Positions 1-9,138 of a stretch of 64,000 bases of DNA are shown in pieces. Each line of letters begins with the position of its first letter. The stretch's first letter is position 1. Made by a program: the position numbers and the translations under genes. The notes under the pieces are model-generated. The model was not told the origin of the DNA and made no database searches. It saw only the letters and a program-made list of their open reading frames with translations. Origin of the DNA: Pseudomonas sp. B21-040 (GTDB lineage Bacteria; Pseudomonadota; Gammaproteobacteria; Pseudomonadales; Pseudomonadaceae); assembly GCF_024748695.1 (NCBI RefSeq), contig NZ_CP087176.1, forward strand, positions 3,775,501 through 3,839,500, written 5' to 3'.

Positions 1-2
1 TA

Positions 3-290
3 AAACCGGCGTTGATTTTGCTGGACGAGCCGACCTCGGCCCTCGACCGCACCGTACAACGCCAAGTGGTGGAGCTGCTGCGTTCACTGCAAACCAAGTA
101 CAACCTGACGTATTTGTTTATCAGCCATGACCTGGCTGTCGTTAAAGCGCTGAGCCACCAGTTGATGGTGGTCAAGCATGGCCAAGTGGTCGAACAGGGA
201 GACGCGCAAAGTATCTTTGCCGCCCCCCAACATCCGTATACACAGCAGTTGCTGGAAGCCGCTTTTTTGGCACCAGCCACTGCGCAATAA
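3..290 (+). CDS. yejF: Peptide/microcin-type ABC transporter ATPase, C-terminal part (cut by window edge)
   Basis: Only the last ~95 codons are in the window; the reading frame is already open at base 3. The fragment starts at a Walker B region ([12 protein letters not shown]) and continues with a switch histidine in [10 protein letters not shown], so it is the second half of an ABC nucleotide-binding domain. The end ([16 protein letters not shown]) is the tail usual for oligopeptide/dipeptide-type ATPases (DppD/OppD/YejF). YejF is preferred because yejF next to fabI is a recurrent Pseudomonas arrangement; that is recalled context, not something the fragment proves. fabI begins 20 bases after its stop and may be co-transcribed. 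Confidence 0.75.
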   Translation, partial: KPALILLDEPTSALDRTVQRQVVELLRSLQTKYNLTYLFISHDLAVVKALSHQLMVVKHGQVVEQGDAQSIFAAPQHPYTQQLLEAAFLAPATAQ

Positions 291-309
291 CCTGAAAGAG
301 GAGCAACAC

Positions 310-1104
310 ATGGGTTTTCTCGCCGGTAAGCGCGTACTGATCGTCGGTGTCGCCAGCAAGCTGTCCATCGCATCCGGCATCGCTGCCGCCATGCATCGCG
401 AGGGCGCTGAGCTTGCCTTCACTTATCAGAACGACAAGCTGAAAGGTCGTGTCGAAGAATTCGCACAAGGCTGGGGCTCGAGCCCTGAACTGTGCTTCCC
501 GTGCGACGTGGCCAGCGATGAAGAAATCGCCAAGGTCTTCGAAGCACTGAGCAAGAAGTGGGACGGCCTGGACTGCATCGTGCACTCCGTCGGCTTCGCC
601 CCGGGCGACCAACTGGACGGCGACTTCACCGAAGCCACCACCCGCGAAGGTTTCCGCATCGCTCACGATATCAGTGCCTACAGCTTCGTGGCCCTGGCCA
701 AGGCCGGTCGCGAAATGATGAAGGGCCGCAATGGCAGCCTGCTGACCCTGTCGTACCTGGGTGCCGAGCGCACCATGCCGAACTACAACGTAATGGGCAT
801 GGCCAAGGCTTCGCTGGAAGCAGGCGTGCGTTACCTGGCCGGCTCCCTGGGCCCGGACGGCACCCGCGTCAACTGCGTATCGGCTGGCCCGATCCGCACC
901 CTCGCCGCTTCCGGCATCAAGAACTTCCGCAAGATGCTGGCCGCCAACGAAGCGCAAACCCCGCTGCGTCGCAACGTCACCATCGACGAAGTCGGCAACG
1001 CCGGCGCCTTCCTGTGCTCGGACCTGGCGTCCGGCATCAGCGGCGAAATCATGTACGTTGACGGTGGCTTCAACACCACTGCAATGGGTAGCCTCGAAGA
1101 GTAA
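310..1104 (+). CDS. fabI: Enoyl-[acyl-carrier-protein] reductase (NADH), FabI
   Basis: 264 residues, the normal FabI length. FabI performs the last reduction in each fatty-acid elongation cycle (trans-2-enoyl-ACP to acyl-ACP), using NADH in the cytoplasm. The N-terminus carries the FabI-style nucleotide-binding stretch [13 protein letters not shown] rather than the classical SDR glycine motif. The catalytic set is visible as Y149, Y159 and K166 ([17 protein letters not shown]), equivalent to Y146/Y156/K163 of E. coli FabI. The ATG at 310 follows an AAAGAGGAG ribosome-binding sequence; an upstream in-frame extension from 178 would run through the preceding gene and is rejected. A strong hairpin terminator follows at 1185. 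Confidence 0.96.
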   Translation: MGFLAGKRVLIVGVASKLSIASGIAAAMHREGAELAFTYQNDKLKGRVEEFAQGWGSSPELCFPCDVASDEEIAKVFEALSKKWDGLDCIVHSVGFAPGDQLDGDFTEATTREGFRIAHDISAYSFVALAKAGREMMKGRNGSLLTLSYLGAERTMPNYNVMGMAKASLEAGVRYLAGSLGPDGTRVNCVSAGPIRTLAASGIKNFRKMLAANEAQTPLRRNVTIDEVGNAGAFLCSDLASGISGEIMYVDGGFNTTAMGSLEE

Positions 1105-1184
1105 TCTTCGGCTAGCCACTCAAAGGCTCGCCAACAATCAGGCTGTGTGAAAGTCTGGTGATTTGTTGGCTGGTTAAAGAAAGC

Positions 1185-1214
1185 GCCCGTATCGCTAGAT
1201 ACGGGCACTTTTTT
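1185..1214 (+). terminator. Rho-independent terminator of fabI
   Basis: A perfect 9-bp stem GCCCGTATC/GATACGGGC with a GCTA loop is followed after AC by six T residues. It sits 80 bases downstream of the fabI stop codon. Confidence 0.9.
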
Positions 1215-1288
1215 ATGCGCGATACCCAACGTCAACCCTTCTCCCAGAGTAATACCCCATGCGGCTAGACACATGAGTTAAATAACTG

Positions 1289-2512
1289 TCAACTTTGAAT
1301 CCCAAGAATAAAGGAACTATAGGCGTCCGCCATATGAACCATGATAATTCTTTGAGTGTTACTTTGTATAAAGCCGTCTCCTACCGAACCTTCACCATAT
1401 TTGACGATGCCCTGATCGCCAAACTCTTCATCAAGGACTCCTTCATTTTTTACACGTATAAGATGAGGCCACCATTGCCCCTCATATGTCGTAACAGCCA
1501 GGATAATTTTCCCATCTGACTGAACCGAGAGAACCTCTGGGTAATTCGCTACTTGATCAAGATCGATCAACAGGGTAGTCGCATTGTTAAATGTCGGATC
1601 CAGCAAACCTTCGGCTGTCAACCTGGTTACCAAGACAAGACTTTTCTCGGATGGGCGAAGATGTGTTCCTAACACGATGATTCTGTTTTCATGCACAATC
1701 ATTTTATAAGCTTGGCTAAAGATGGACTCCTCCCAATAACCACTCTTGCCAAAACCCTGATCAAGTCTGCCATTAGGCATGTAACATGCCAACGATGCTC
1801 TTGAGTTCGCCTCATGGCCCAAGACTCGGTTAAGGGTTGTGCCGACGATTATTTTCTGGTCCTGCAGAACGGCTATGCTTCTTACTTCCGTGTCTTGGCC
1901 ATTAACTCTTACGTCAATATAACCCCGAACACCGAATGTCAGATCTGGCGAACCGTCGTCATTGAGGCGATGCAGTCGTCCCGCTTGATAGATGGAATCC
2001 CCGTGTTCGTCAACTACCTGATAATTGGATACCAGCAAGATCCTGCCGTCGACCTGCAGGCGCGCAGTGGGTTCGAAAAGACCCATGCGAACGTGCTCTG
2101 GGTCTTCGGGAAATGGAAGAAATCTCGTACCGAAGATCAAATCAGGACTGCCATTGGGGTGAAATCGCGTGATAGCGGTACGCCACATAAAAATTGTCTT
2201 TTGTGAGATACCCATCACCAACAATTTTCCATCTTGCTGCCGTAACAGCTGAAACGCCAATGACGTCTCGCCACGTTCAAACTGCCAGGTCACAGCACCG
2301 TTGACCCCGAAGCTCAGATCAGGTGAACCATCCGCAAAGGCGCGACGCAAACGACATTCCTTTGATACGTTTACAACATAGACAATGCCACCTTCATCTT
2401 CTATGGCTACTTTTGCGTGTCCTAAGTCGGAAACTATAATCCTGCCGTTATTGGCGAAGTCTGGATCCAGATCCCCTGCTTTTTTAGGTGTGTGTTTTTC
2501 TGATTGAGCCAT
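1289..2512 (-). CDS. Delta-60 repeat protein of unknown function
   Basis: 407 residues built of at least seven copies of a ~55-60-residue unit, each marked by a motif like DGSPDLSFGVNG (variants DLDPDFANNG, NGRLDQGFGKSG, EGLLDPTFNN, EGVLDEEFGDQG), followed by beta-strand-rich stretches such as QQDGKLLVMG and QSDGKIILAV. This is the delta-60 / beta-propeller-like repeat family found in some Pseudomonas and myxobacterial proteins; its function is not established. There is no signal peptide or membrane segment, so the visible protein looks cytoplasmic unless exported by another route. The gene is clearly AT-richer than its neighbours and stands alone between two terminators, which suggests acquisition or relaxed codon selection. 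Confidence 0.8.
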   Translation of the reverse strand: MAQSEKHTPKKAGDLDPDFANNGRIIVSDLGHAKVAIEDEGGIVYVVNVSKECRLRRAFADGSPDLSFGVNGAVTWQFERGETSLAFQLLRQQDGKLLVMGISQKTIFMWRTAITRFHPNGSPDLIFGTRFLPFPEDPEHVRMGLFEPTARLQVDGRILLVSNYQVVDEHGDSIYQAGRLHRLNDDGSPDLTFGVRGYIDVRVNGQDTEVRSIAVLQDQKIIVGTTLNRVLGHEANSRASLACYMPNGRLDQGFGKSGYWEESIFSQAYKMIVHENRIIVLGTHLRPSEKSLVLVTRLTAEGLLDPTFNNATTLLIDLDQVANYPEVLSVQSDGKIILAVTTYEGQWWPHLIRVKNEGVLDEEFGDQGIVKYGEGSVGDGFIQSNTQRIIMVHMADAYSSFILGIQS

Positions 2513-2753
2513 CTTTCAATCCTCTGGAAAGTTAGCTGGAACTTCAGTCAGAAAGACTACCAACCTAGGCAATATGGGAAGTATTGGTACAGGTCACATC
2601 TGAGCACTGAGCAGCAACGCCGTCTACTGTCATAAATAACAGTAGACAGGCTTTAAATTTTAATTTTCGATTTAGTAAATCAGTTTCTCACAGGGGATAT
2701 AGTTGTAACCTGATGCAGCCATGCGCAAACAACTGCACTTTGTTTAGCCATTG

Positions 2754-2782
2754 AAAAACCCGCCTGCCCCGGCGGGTTTTTT
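2754..2782. terminator. Hairpin terminator in the 2513-2915 gap
   Basis: Six-bp GC stem CCCGCC/GGCGGG with loop TGCCCC, flanked by A5 on the left and T6 on the right, so it can work in both directions. It lies between the divergent start side of the delta-60 gene and the end of the LysR gene. The 2513-2753 stretch is AT-rich and probably holds the delta-60 gene's promoter, but I cannot define a convincing -35/-10 pair. Confidence 0.75.
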
Positions 2783-2809
2783 ATGCCTGGGATTTCAGGG
2801 TTGATGAAT

Positions 2810-2907
2810 CCCCTGTGGGAGCGGGCTTGCCCGCGAAGGCGGACTCACGATCAAAATGGATGCCAACTGACACACTGCTATCGCGGGCAAGCCCGCTCCC
2901 ACAGGGG
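2810..2907. repeat. REPIN: inverted pair of Pseudomonas REP hairpins
   Basis: Two REP units face each other: CCCCTGTGGGAGCGGGCTTG at 2810-2829 and its reverse complement at 2888-2907, separated by ~58 bases. The outer 24-26 bases are an essentially exact inverted repeat. This is the common GTGGGAGCGGGCTTGC REP type of fluorescent pseudomonads, normally mobilised in trans by a RAYT transposase; no RAYT gene is in this window. It lies directly behind the LysR gene stop. Confidence 0.88.
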
Positions 2908-2915
2908 TTATGTGT

Positions 2916-3776
2916 TTAGTCGTTAGTGAGGCAATCGGCAAACAACTGCTGAATCGGCTGCATCCGCTGGCTGTAACGCTGCAACAACACCATCTCCCGA
3001 TAGAACGTCAGTTCGCCCAACCGGATGATCCGGACCTTCGCCCCATACTCAAGCCACAGCCCCGCCTCCGGCAGCAGCGATACGCCCAGCCCGCACTCGA
3101 CCACTTTCACGATCGCTTCCAGCTCATCCAGTTCCAGCGCCACTTGCACGTCAATCTGCTGTTCGCGCAAAAACCGCGTCACCAGGCGACCGCCGAACGA
3201 GTTACGGTCATAGCGCACATGGGGATGGCTCGCGAGGATCTGCAACGGGTCATCGCCCTCCAGCGCCGTCGGCACGATCAACACAAACGGCTCCCGGCGA
3301 ATGACCTGTGCCGACAGTTCCTTGGGCAGCTCAAACGGCGGCTTGATCAGAATGGCCAAATCCACTTCACCGGTGTCCACCTGACTCAACAGATTCAACG
3401 ACACACCCGGCACCAGTTTCGGCTCCAAAAGCGGCGCTTGCTGGCGCAATCGCAACAGTGCCTGGGGCAACAATCCAGTCTGGGCGGTGGCCACCGCACC
3501 GATTTTCAACTCACCGCGAAACTCGCTCACATCGTCACTGACCGCCATGCGGTTGAACGTGTCCAGCATCTCCTTAGCCATCGGCAATGCCCGTTGCCCG
3601 GCGGCATTGAGAATCGCCTGACGACCGGTACGGTCGAACAAACGGATACCCAACGCCTGCTCAAGATTGCGCATTTGCGCGCTGACCGCTGATTGGGTGA
3701 GGCCAATGTGCATGCCGGCCGCCGCAAAAGTGCCGTAACGCGTGACGGCAATAAAGGTTCTCAATTCCCGCAGCAT
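2916..3776 (-). CDS. LysR-family transcriptional regulator
   Basis: 286 residues from the ATG at 3776 (MLRELRTFIAVTRYGTF). The N-terminal winged HTH is complete (AAAGMHIGLTQSAVSAQMRNLEQALGIRLFDRTGR) and is followed by a LysR substrate-binding domain. A longer in-frame form starting at 3833 would place 19 atypical residues before the HTH and is not preferred. The gene is divergent from the VOC gene at 3890 with a ~110-base AT-rich spacer, the usual geometry for a LysR protein controlling its neighbour. The effector is unknown. Confidence 0.88.
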   Translation of the reverse strand: MLRELRTFIAVTRYGTFAAAGMHIGLTQSAVSAQMRNLEQALGIRLFDRTGRQAILNAAGQRALPMAKEMLDTFNRMAVSDDVSEFRGELKIGAVATAQTGLLPQALLRLRQQAPLLEPKLVPGVSLNLLSQVDTGEVDLAILIKPPFELPKELSAQVIRREPFVLIVPTALEGDDPLQILASHPHVRYDRNSFGGRLVTRFLREQQIDVQVALELDELEAIVKVVECGLGVSLLPEAGLWLEYGAKVRIIRLGELTFYREMVLLQRYSQRMQPIQQLFADCLTND

Positions 3777-3889
3777 GGCAGTCTCGATTGATCGAAATAA
3801 TTTGAGCTCGACGCAAAAACTATCGTCTTTCAATGAAAAAGCACAGCGCTAAACTCTGCCTCAACTCCTGACTATCTGAGGCCTGTGCG

Positions 3890-4315
3890 ATGCAACTGTC
3901 CCCTTTTCACTTGGCGATTCCAGTGTATGACCTGAGCGCTGCGCGCTCTTTCTACGGCGAAGTGTTTGGTCTGGAAGAAGGTCGCTCCAGCGATCATTGG
4001 GTCGATTTCAACTTTTTCGGCCATCAATTGGTGATTCACCTTGCGCCGAAAAACGCCTCTCAGGAAGCGGCGCACACCAACGCCGTGGACGGCCATAACG
4101 TGCCGGTTCCGCATTTCGGCGTGGTGTTGAGCATGGGTGAATGGGAGGCGCTGGCGCAGCGTTTGACGGCGTTGGACACGCAGTTCGTGATCGAACCCGG
4201 CATTCGCTTTCAGGGGCTGGTGGGCGAGCAAGCGACGATGTTTTTGTTCGACCCTTGCGGCAATGCGCTGGAATTCAAGGCATTCAAGGACCTGAGTCAG
4301 TTGTTTGCCAAGTGA
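3890..4315 (+). CDS. VOC (glyoxalase/dioxygenase fold) family protein
   Basis: 141 residues with the paired beta-alpha-beta-beta-beta modules of the vicinal oxygen chelate fold: the N-terminal module begins [22 protein letters not shown] and the second [18 protein letters not shown], ending in the family signature [13 protein letters not shown]. Metal-ligand positions appear kept (H7 in the first strand, H in [10 protein letters not shown] in LEFK). Members include glyoxalase I, fosfomycin-resistance proteins and extradiol dioxygenases; the sequence does not decide among these. It is divergent from a LysR gene. Its last 32 bases overlap the 3' end of the GGDEF gene on the other strand. Confidence 0.85.
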   Translation: MQLSPFHLAIPVYDLSAARSFYGEVFGLEEGRSSDHWVDFNFFGHQLVIHLAPKNASQEAAHTNAVDGHNVPVPHFGVVLSMGEWEALAQRLTALDTQFVIEPGIRFQGLVGEQATMFLFDPCGNALEFKAFKDLSQLFAK

Positions 4316-4883
4316 ATACGTCCGCCTCGGCCAGCAGCCCTTCGATTGAGCCGTGACGCAGGGCGTCGTATTCGATCTGGCCGATACTGAAACGCATGTC
4401 GTTGGCGCGATGGGCCGCGGCATTGCGCTCGGCAAGGATTTCTTCAAGACGGGCCTCGATCGCTTCCCTGTCGACCGCGCCTGAACCGGTGAGCAACGCA
4501 GCAAACTTATCGCTGCCGAGGCGACCGATCACATCGCTTTCGCGGAAGGCAATGCGCAGCACATCAGCGAAGATTTTCAGCGCTTTATCGCTCGCGGCCC
4601 GGCCATACAGGTAGTGGGTGCGTTTGAAGTCATCAAGGTTGAACAGCAACAACGTGGCCGGTTTCTCCAGTTGTTGGCAAGCGTCCAGCCCTTGTTGGGC
4701 CAGCGCGGTAAACCCGTGGCGATTGGGGAGCAAGGTCAGCTCGTCCATGCTCGCCATCTGCACGCCCGTCAGCTCTTGCTCGGCCTTGCGGGCCAGGTCA
4801 CGCAGCCATTCGCGTTCTTGCTGCGGCGAGCGTACGGGAACGGCGCCAGCACCTGGCTTGACCGGTTTGCCTGGAATTAGCAT
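4284..4883 (-). CDS. Degenerate GGDEF-domain protein, probably catalytically inactive
   Basis: 199 residues: a ~45-residue N-terminal helix region ([19 protein letters not shown]) followed by one GGDEF-type domain. The domain start is standard ([13 protein letters not shown]), but the signature loop reads [10 protein letters not shown], so GGDEF has become GSDKF. The Mg/phosphate-binding helix is also altered ([20 protein letters not shown], lacking the usual IND..GH..GD). A diguanylate cyclase needs the glycine pair and the glutamate of GG(D/E)EF, so activity is unlikely; it may be a c-di-GMP or GTP receptor or a decaying gene. The start is supported by a GGAGTGA sequence before the ATG. It is convergent with, and overlaps, the VOC gene. 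Confidence 0.82.
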   Translation of the reverse strand: MLIPGKPVKPGAGAVPVRSPQQEREWLRDLARKAEQELTGVQMASMDELTLLPNRHGFTALAQQGLDACQQLEKPATLLLFNLDDFKRTHYLYGRAASDKALKIFADVLRIAFRESDVIGRLGSDKFAALLTGSGAVDREAIEARLEEILAERNAAAHRANDMRFSIGQIEYDALRHGSIEGLLAEADVFTWQTTDSGP

Positions 4884-4956
4884 GACTCACTCCGTTGGCG
4901 GGTATGGTCTTTAGAGTCGGCCATACCGGCATTGACTCCCCGTTACGGACCGCCGG

Positions 4957-5538
4957 TCAACTGCCCACCAGCGGACACGGCCCTCCAGCCTCCGCCCACA
5001 GTTTGAACTGTGTGACGAAAATATCGTGAGGCACCGGCACCGGCGGCCTCCCCATTCCCGGATTCCAGCCCCAAAGCACCAGTTTGTCTTCGCTGACATG
5101 TTTAATCAGTGCCGTAAAATCACGGTCGCCATTGCTCGCGCGATCCTTGATCAATGCGCAGAGCCTGTCGGCCGGCAGCCCGATCCAGGCCATTTTGTGC
5201 GCGGCGGGCGGCAGGCTCCAGTGCGGCGCCCCCGGTGGCGTATGCGGCCCGTAACTGGCGGGCGCATTGGTTTCGGCATGACAGGTCGCACAGGGCAACC
5301 CGGCGGCGCCTTTACCATCCATCCCGCGCACCACATTCATCGCGTGAGGCGTACCCGCGTCGAACTGCAATGGGGAATCCCCAGGGATATGACAATTCTG
5401 GCAGCGGGGGCTCTGGAAGACTTTTTGCACGGTTTCAAACGCCTGCAAGGCCTCGCGGTCATCGGCGAACACGTGCGAGGCGTAGGCTACGAGACAGATA
5501 AGGATCGCCGTCCCAAGCAACCAATGATGTCGTTTCAT
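4957..5538 (-). CDS. Exported dihaem cytochrome c, electron-transfer partner of the molybdoenzyme
   Basis: 193 residues with a Sec-type signal peptide (MKRHHWLLGTAILICLVAYASHVFA) and two haem-c attachment motifs, CQNCH and CATCH. It begins one base after the stop of the large molybdopterin subunit and so is its operon partner. In related isoquinoline-1-oxidoreductase and nicotinate/aldehyde dehydrogenase systems, a periplasmic cytochrome c takes the electrons to the respiratory chain; this role is inferred from context. The proximal Met haem ligands cannot be assigned with certainty from the sequence alone. Confidence 0.85.
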   Translation of the reverse strand: MKRHHWLLGTAILICLVAYASHVFADDREALQAFETVQKVFQSPRCQNCHIPGDSPLQFDAGTPHAMNVVRGMDGKGAAGLPCATCHAETNAPASYGPHTPPGAPHWSLPPAAHKMAWIGLPADRLCALIKDRASNGDRDFTALIKHVSEDKLVLWGWNPGMGRPPVPVPHDIFVTQFKLWAEAGGPCPLVGS

Positions 5539-5539
5539 C

Positions 5540-7708
5540 TCACACCCCCGACAACTGCAACGGCAATTCCCGCAGACGCTGCCCGGTCAGGGCAAACACC
5601 GCGTTGGCCACCGCCGGTGCAACGGGCGGCACACCGGTCTCGCCGATGCCGCCAGAGCGTTCGGTGCTCGGCACGATATGCACTTCGACCACCGGCATTT
5701 CGTTGAGCCGCAGCACCTGATAGTCGTGGAAATTGGACTGCACCACTTGCCCGTTCTTGAGCGTGAGTTTGCTGTGCAAGGCGAAGCTCAGGCCGAAGGT
5801 GACGCAGGATTCCATTTGCGCCGCGATGCTCATCGGGTTGACGGCAATCCCGCAGTCCACCGCGCACACCACGCGGTGGACCCGGATGGCCAGGTTGTCC
5901 TGAGACACCTCGGCGACGTGCGCAACGTAACTGCCGAAAGATTCATGCACCGCCACGCCCAGGGCGTGGCCGTCCGGCAATGGTGCCTTCCAGTTGGCTT
6001 TCTCGACCGCCAGGTTCAGCACCCCCAAGTGCCGCGGGTGGTTTTTCAGCAAGGTCCGTCGGTATTCCACCGGGTCCTTGCCCGCTGCGTCGGCCAGTTC
6101 ATCGATCAATGACTCCATGACGAACCCCGTGTGGGTGTGCCCCACCGACCGTAACCACAAGACGCTGATTCCGGTTTTCGGCGAGTGCAAATCCACCTGG
6201 TGATTGGCCAGGTCTTCGATATACGGGCTGTCGGCGACACCTTCGACCGAGGTTTTGTCGATGCCGTCCTTGACCATGGTGGCTTCAAGCAGGGTGTCGG
6301 CCATGATCGATTGCCCGACCATCGCGTGTTTCCAGGCGATCGGCATGCCGTCGGCATCCAGACCGATTTTTGCCTGATGCAGGAACATCGAACGGTAGTA
6401 ACCGCCGCGAATGTCATCCTCGCGCGCCCACACGGTTTTCACCGGTGCGCCTGCGGCTTTCGCGACCTGCACCGCTTCGGCGACAAAATCCGAGGTCGGA
6501 TTGGCCCGACGCCCGAAGCCGCCACCGAGGAACTCGGTATGAATCTCAACTTGTTCGGGTTTGAGCCCGGTAATTTTGCCGGCGATCATTTGGTCCAGCG
6601 TCTGAAACTGCGTGCCGGTCCAGATCTCGCATTTGTCCTTGGTTATTTTCACCGTGCAATTGAGCGGTTCCATCGGCGCATGGGCCAGGTACGGCACGCT
6701 GTATTCGGCGTCGACAGACTTGACCGCTTTGCTCAACGCCGCGCTGGCATCGCCGGCCTTGCTGGCGGAAATACCGGGCGTGGCCGCCAGTTTGCGGAAG
6801 CTTTCCAGCAGCTTCTGGCTGTCGAGCCCCGTGTTCGGCCCCGGGTTCCAGTCGATCTTCAGTGCGTCGCGCCCCAGCTTTGCAGCCCAGTAGTGATCGG
6901 CAATCACCGCGACGCCCGTGGGCACTTGCACCACTTTATGCACGCCGGGCACCGCCAGCGCTTCGGCGCCTTCAAAGGATTTGACGCTCCCGCCGAAGTA
7001 CGGCGAACGCGCAACCATGGCCGTCATCAAGCCGTCGAACTGCACGTCCATGCCGAACTTGGCGCGGCCGGTGATTTTTTCTGGCGTGTCCAGGCGCTTG
7101 GTGGGTTTGCCGATGACCTTCCAGTCCTTGGCTTCCTTGAACTTGATCGAGGCAGGGTCCGGCACTGGCAACTTGCCGGCGTCATCGGCCAGTTCGCCGT
7201 AGGTTGCTTGCTGATCGCCGGCAAAGACCACACCGGACTCGGTACGGATTTGCGAAGGCGCGACGTCGAAGCGCTTGGCCGCCGCTTCAACCAGCATCAG
7301 GCGGGCGGCTGCGCCGGCCTGCCGATAGCGGTCGAACTCCATCCACGTCGAGGTCGAACCGCCGGTGATTTGCATGCCACCGAAAGCGGGCATCCCGTAC
7401 TCGGCCGCAGAGGCCGGTGAGTGTTCGACGCGGATTTTCGACCAATCAGCGTCCAGTTCTTCGGCGATCAACATGGTCAGGCCGGTCCAGATACCCTGGC
7501 CCATTTCCGAGTGACCCAGCAGCACCGTGACGCTGTTGTCGTTGCCGATCCGCAAAAAGGCATTGGGCGCAAATACATCGCCTTGATTCTCCGCACCCAA
7601 GGCAAAACGATGGGCACCGGGGATGACAAACGCCACCACCAGACCACCGCCCAACAGGGCACTGCCCTTGAGAAAACCGCGACGTGAACTCTCCAGGATG
7701 CTGTTCAT
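5540..7708 (-). CDS. Molybdopterin-binding subunit, isoquinoline 1-oxidoreductase / aldehyde dehydrogenase type
   Basis: 722 residues. The N-terminus has a twin-arginine signal (SRRGFLKGSALLGGGLVVAF), so the folded cofactor-loaded enzyme is probably exported to the periplasm. The body matches the xanthine-oxidase-family molybdenum subunit: GHSEMGQGIWTG, the HAPMEPLNCTV region, FLGGGFGRR, and RSVGHTHTGFVMES, ending IGETGVPPVAPAVANA with the active-site glutamate region. It is the second gene of a three-gene operon (2Fe-2S subunit, this subunit, cytochrome c). These enzymes hydroxylate N-heterocycles or oxidise aldehydes; the true substrate cannot be read from the sequence. Confidence 0.9.
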   Translation of the reverse strand: MNSILESSRRGFLKGSALLGGGLVVAFVIPGAHRFALGAENQGDVFAPNAFLRIGNDNSVTVLLGHSEMGQGIWTGLTMLIAEELDADWSKIRVEHSPASAAEYGMPAFGGMQITGGSTSTWMEFDRYRQAGAAARLMLVEAAAKRFDVAPSQIRTESGVVFAGDQQATYGELADDAGKLPVPDPASIKFKEAKDWKVIGKPTKRLDTPEKITGRAKFGMDVQFDGLMTAMVARSPYFGGSVKSFEGAEALAVPGVHKVVQVPTGVAVIADHYWAAKLGRDALKIDWNPGPNTGLDSQKLLESFRKLAATPGISASKAGDASAALSKAVKSVDAEYSVPYLAHAPMEPLNCTVKITKDKCEIWTGTQFQTLDQMIAGKITGLKPEQVEIHTEFLGGGFGRRANPTSDFVAEAVQVAKAAGAPVKTVWAREDDIRGGYYRSMFLHQAKIGLDADGMPIAWKHAMVGQSIMADTLLEATMVKDGIDKTSVEGVADSPYIEDLANHQVDLHSPKTGISVLWLRSVGHTHTGFVMESLIDELADAAGKDPVEYRRTLLKNHPRHLGVLNLAVEKANWKAPLPDGHALGVAVHESFGSYVAHVAEVSQDNLAIRVHRVVCAVDCGIAVNPMSIAAQMESCVTFGLSFALHSKLTLKNGQVVQSNFHDYQVLRLNEMPVVEVHIVPSTERSGGIGETGVPPVAPAVANAVFALTGQRLRELPLQLSGV

Positions 7709-7732
7709 TGTTCGGACTCCCCTAGCCTGGCA

Positions 7733-8188
7733 TCAACCTATCTCGGCGGCGCGTTTGACTGCCGCGCGGATCCTTGGGTACGTGCCGCAACGGCAGATGT
7801 TGCCGGAGAGCGCCTGATCGATGTCGCTGTCAGTGGGTTTGGGGATCTTCGCCAGCAATGCAGCGGCGGACATGATCTGCCCGGACTGGCAGTACCCGCA
7901 CTGGACCACATCAAGCTCGGCCCACGCTTGCTGCACCGGGTGCGAACCGTCGGTGGACAGGCCTTCGATGGTGAGGATTTTCTGCCCATGGGCCACAGCG
8001 GTGGCGGGTGTGATGCAGGAACGCAACGGCGCACCGTCGACGTGCACGGTACAAGCGCCGCACTGGGCCATTCCACAGCCGAATTTGGTGCCGGTCAGAT
8101 GCGCGACATCACGCAGGACCCAGAGGAGCGGCATGTCCGCCGGGACATCCAGTTCCTGATCCTGACCATTGATGTTGAGGGTCAACAT
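7733..8188 (-). CDS. 2Fe-2S subunit of the isoquinoline 1-oxidoreductase-type molybdoenzyme
   Basis: 151 residues from the ATG at 8188, which has TGAGGAAC about eight bases upstream; a form starting seven codons earlier lacks such a site. The N-terminal half is a plant-type ferredoxin domain ([20 protein letters not shown] with a later CITP cysteine). The C-terminal half is the four-helix [2Fe-2S]-binding domain ([12 protein letters not shown] ... [15 protein letters not shown]). The eight expected cysteines are present. It passes electrons from the molybdenum centre to the cytochrome c encoded two genes downstream. Confidence 0.92.
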   Translation of the reverse strand: MLTLNINGQDQELDVPADMPLLWVLRDVAHLTGTKFGCGMAQCGACTVHVDGAPLRSCITPATAVAHGQKILTIEGLSTDGSHPVQQAWAELDVVQCGYCQSGQIMSAAALLAKIPKPTDSDIDQALSGNICRCGTYPRIRAAVKRAAEIG

Positions 8189-8347
8189 GGCGAAGTTCCT
8201 CAGACTCACGGTGTCCTGAAGGGCGTCGCTGTGACGGTCGACTGTCTACGCGCGCCTTTGGGTTATCCCTTCAGCTAAGCGCAAATTGCCGGGCGAGACC
8301 GGTTCATCGACCACCGGTCACGCAGTAAGACCGAAGTATCCGGCTCT

Positions 8348-8492
8348 GTAGCAGCTGTCGAGCCCGCGAGGCTGCGTCCGGCGACGCAGTCGTCGTAATC
8401 ACTGCGAGCACGGTGTAACTGATACACCGCAGTGTCTGGCTTCACGACGACTTCGTCGCCGAACGCAGCCTCGCGGGCTCGGCAGCTGCTAC
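8348..8492. repeat. Inverted pair of GTAGCAGCTG-type REP elements
   Basis: Left unit begins GTAGCAGCTGTCGAGCCCGC at 8348; right unit ends CGGGCTCGGCAGCTGCTAC near 8492 in the opposite orientation. Internal arms (AGGCTGCGTCCGGCGACG / CGTCGCCGAACGCAGCCT) also match. This is a different REP family from the 2810 element but the same family as the one at 12539. The rest of the 8189-8499 gap holds the upstream region of the 2Fe-2S gene; no further gene is seen. Confidence 0.82.
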
Positions 8493-8499
8493 GGGGGGT

Positions 8500-9138
8500 T
8501 TAGAAGTCAGTGGACACCGACACTTCACGCCATGCCTGCAGCTCTGCGGCAACAAAGGTTTTTTTGGCTTCAATCGCCGCCACACAGTCACTGCCCAGCG
8601 GCAGGCGCAGCGGCGCATTTTGTGATTCCACCAAGGTGATCATGGTCTGCGCGAGTTTGTCCGGATCACCCGGCTGATTGAGGGTCACAGCCTTGGCGAT
8701 TTGGCGCACCTGACCCGCCGTGCCGTCGTAGTCGCCAATCGAGGACGGGGATTCGACCAATGAATTACCTTCGAGGAATTCAGTACGGAAGTAGCCGGGC
8801 TCCACCACGGTCACTTTGATGCCCAGCGGCGCCAACTCGGCATGCAACGCCTCGCTCAAGCCTTCGACGGCAAATTTGGTCGAGCAATACACGCCGAAAC
8901 CCGGCCCCGACGCGTAGCCACCCACGGACGAGAGATTGATCACATGTCCATTGCGAGCGGCGCGCATGTGGGGCAGAACGGCACGGGTGACATTCAACAG
9001 GCCGAACACATTGGTTTCGTACAGGCGCCGGACTTCATCGGCACTGGCTTCCTCGACCGCTCCGAGCAATCCGTAACCGGCGTTGTTGACCAGCACGTCA
9101 ATGCGCCCGAAGTGTTCAATGGCGGTATTGGCGACGGC
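8500..9138 (-). pseudogene. Short-chain dehydrogenase/reductase, N-terminus deleted
   Basis: The reading frame encodes the SDR C-terminal two thirds: TAIEHFGRIDVLVNNAGYG with the NNAG motif, catalytic NLSSVGGYAS, YCSTKFAVEG (YxxxK), then VVEPGYFRTEF. The whole NAD(P)-binding start (TGxxxGIG, about 70-75 residues) is missing. Upstream of TAIEHFG the sequence changes directly into the antisense of a LysR gene's HTH region, so a deletion removed both gene starts and their shared promoter. The nominal frame can be extended to an ATG at 9156, but those few codons are antisense to LysR sequence. A functional Rossmann enzyme is not expected. Confidence 0.85.

Noticed and set aside
172..1119. Minus-strand frame opposite fabI
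   Set aside because: FabI on the plus strand has all catalytic residues; the antisense frame has no recognisable domain.
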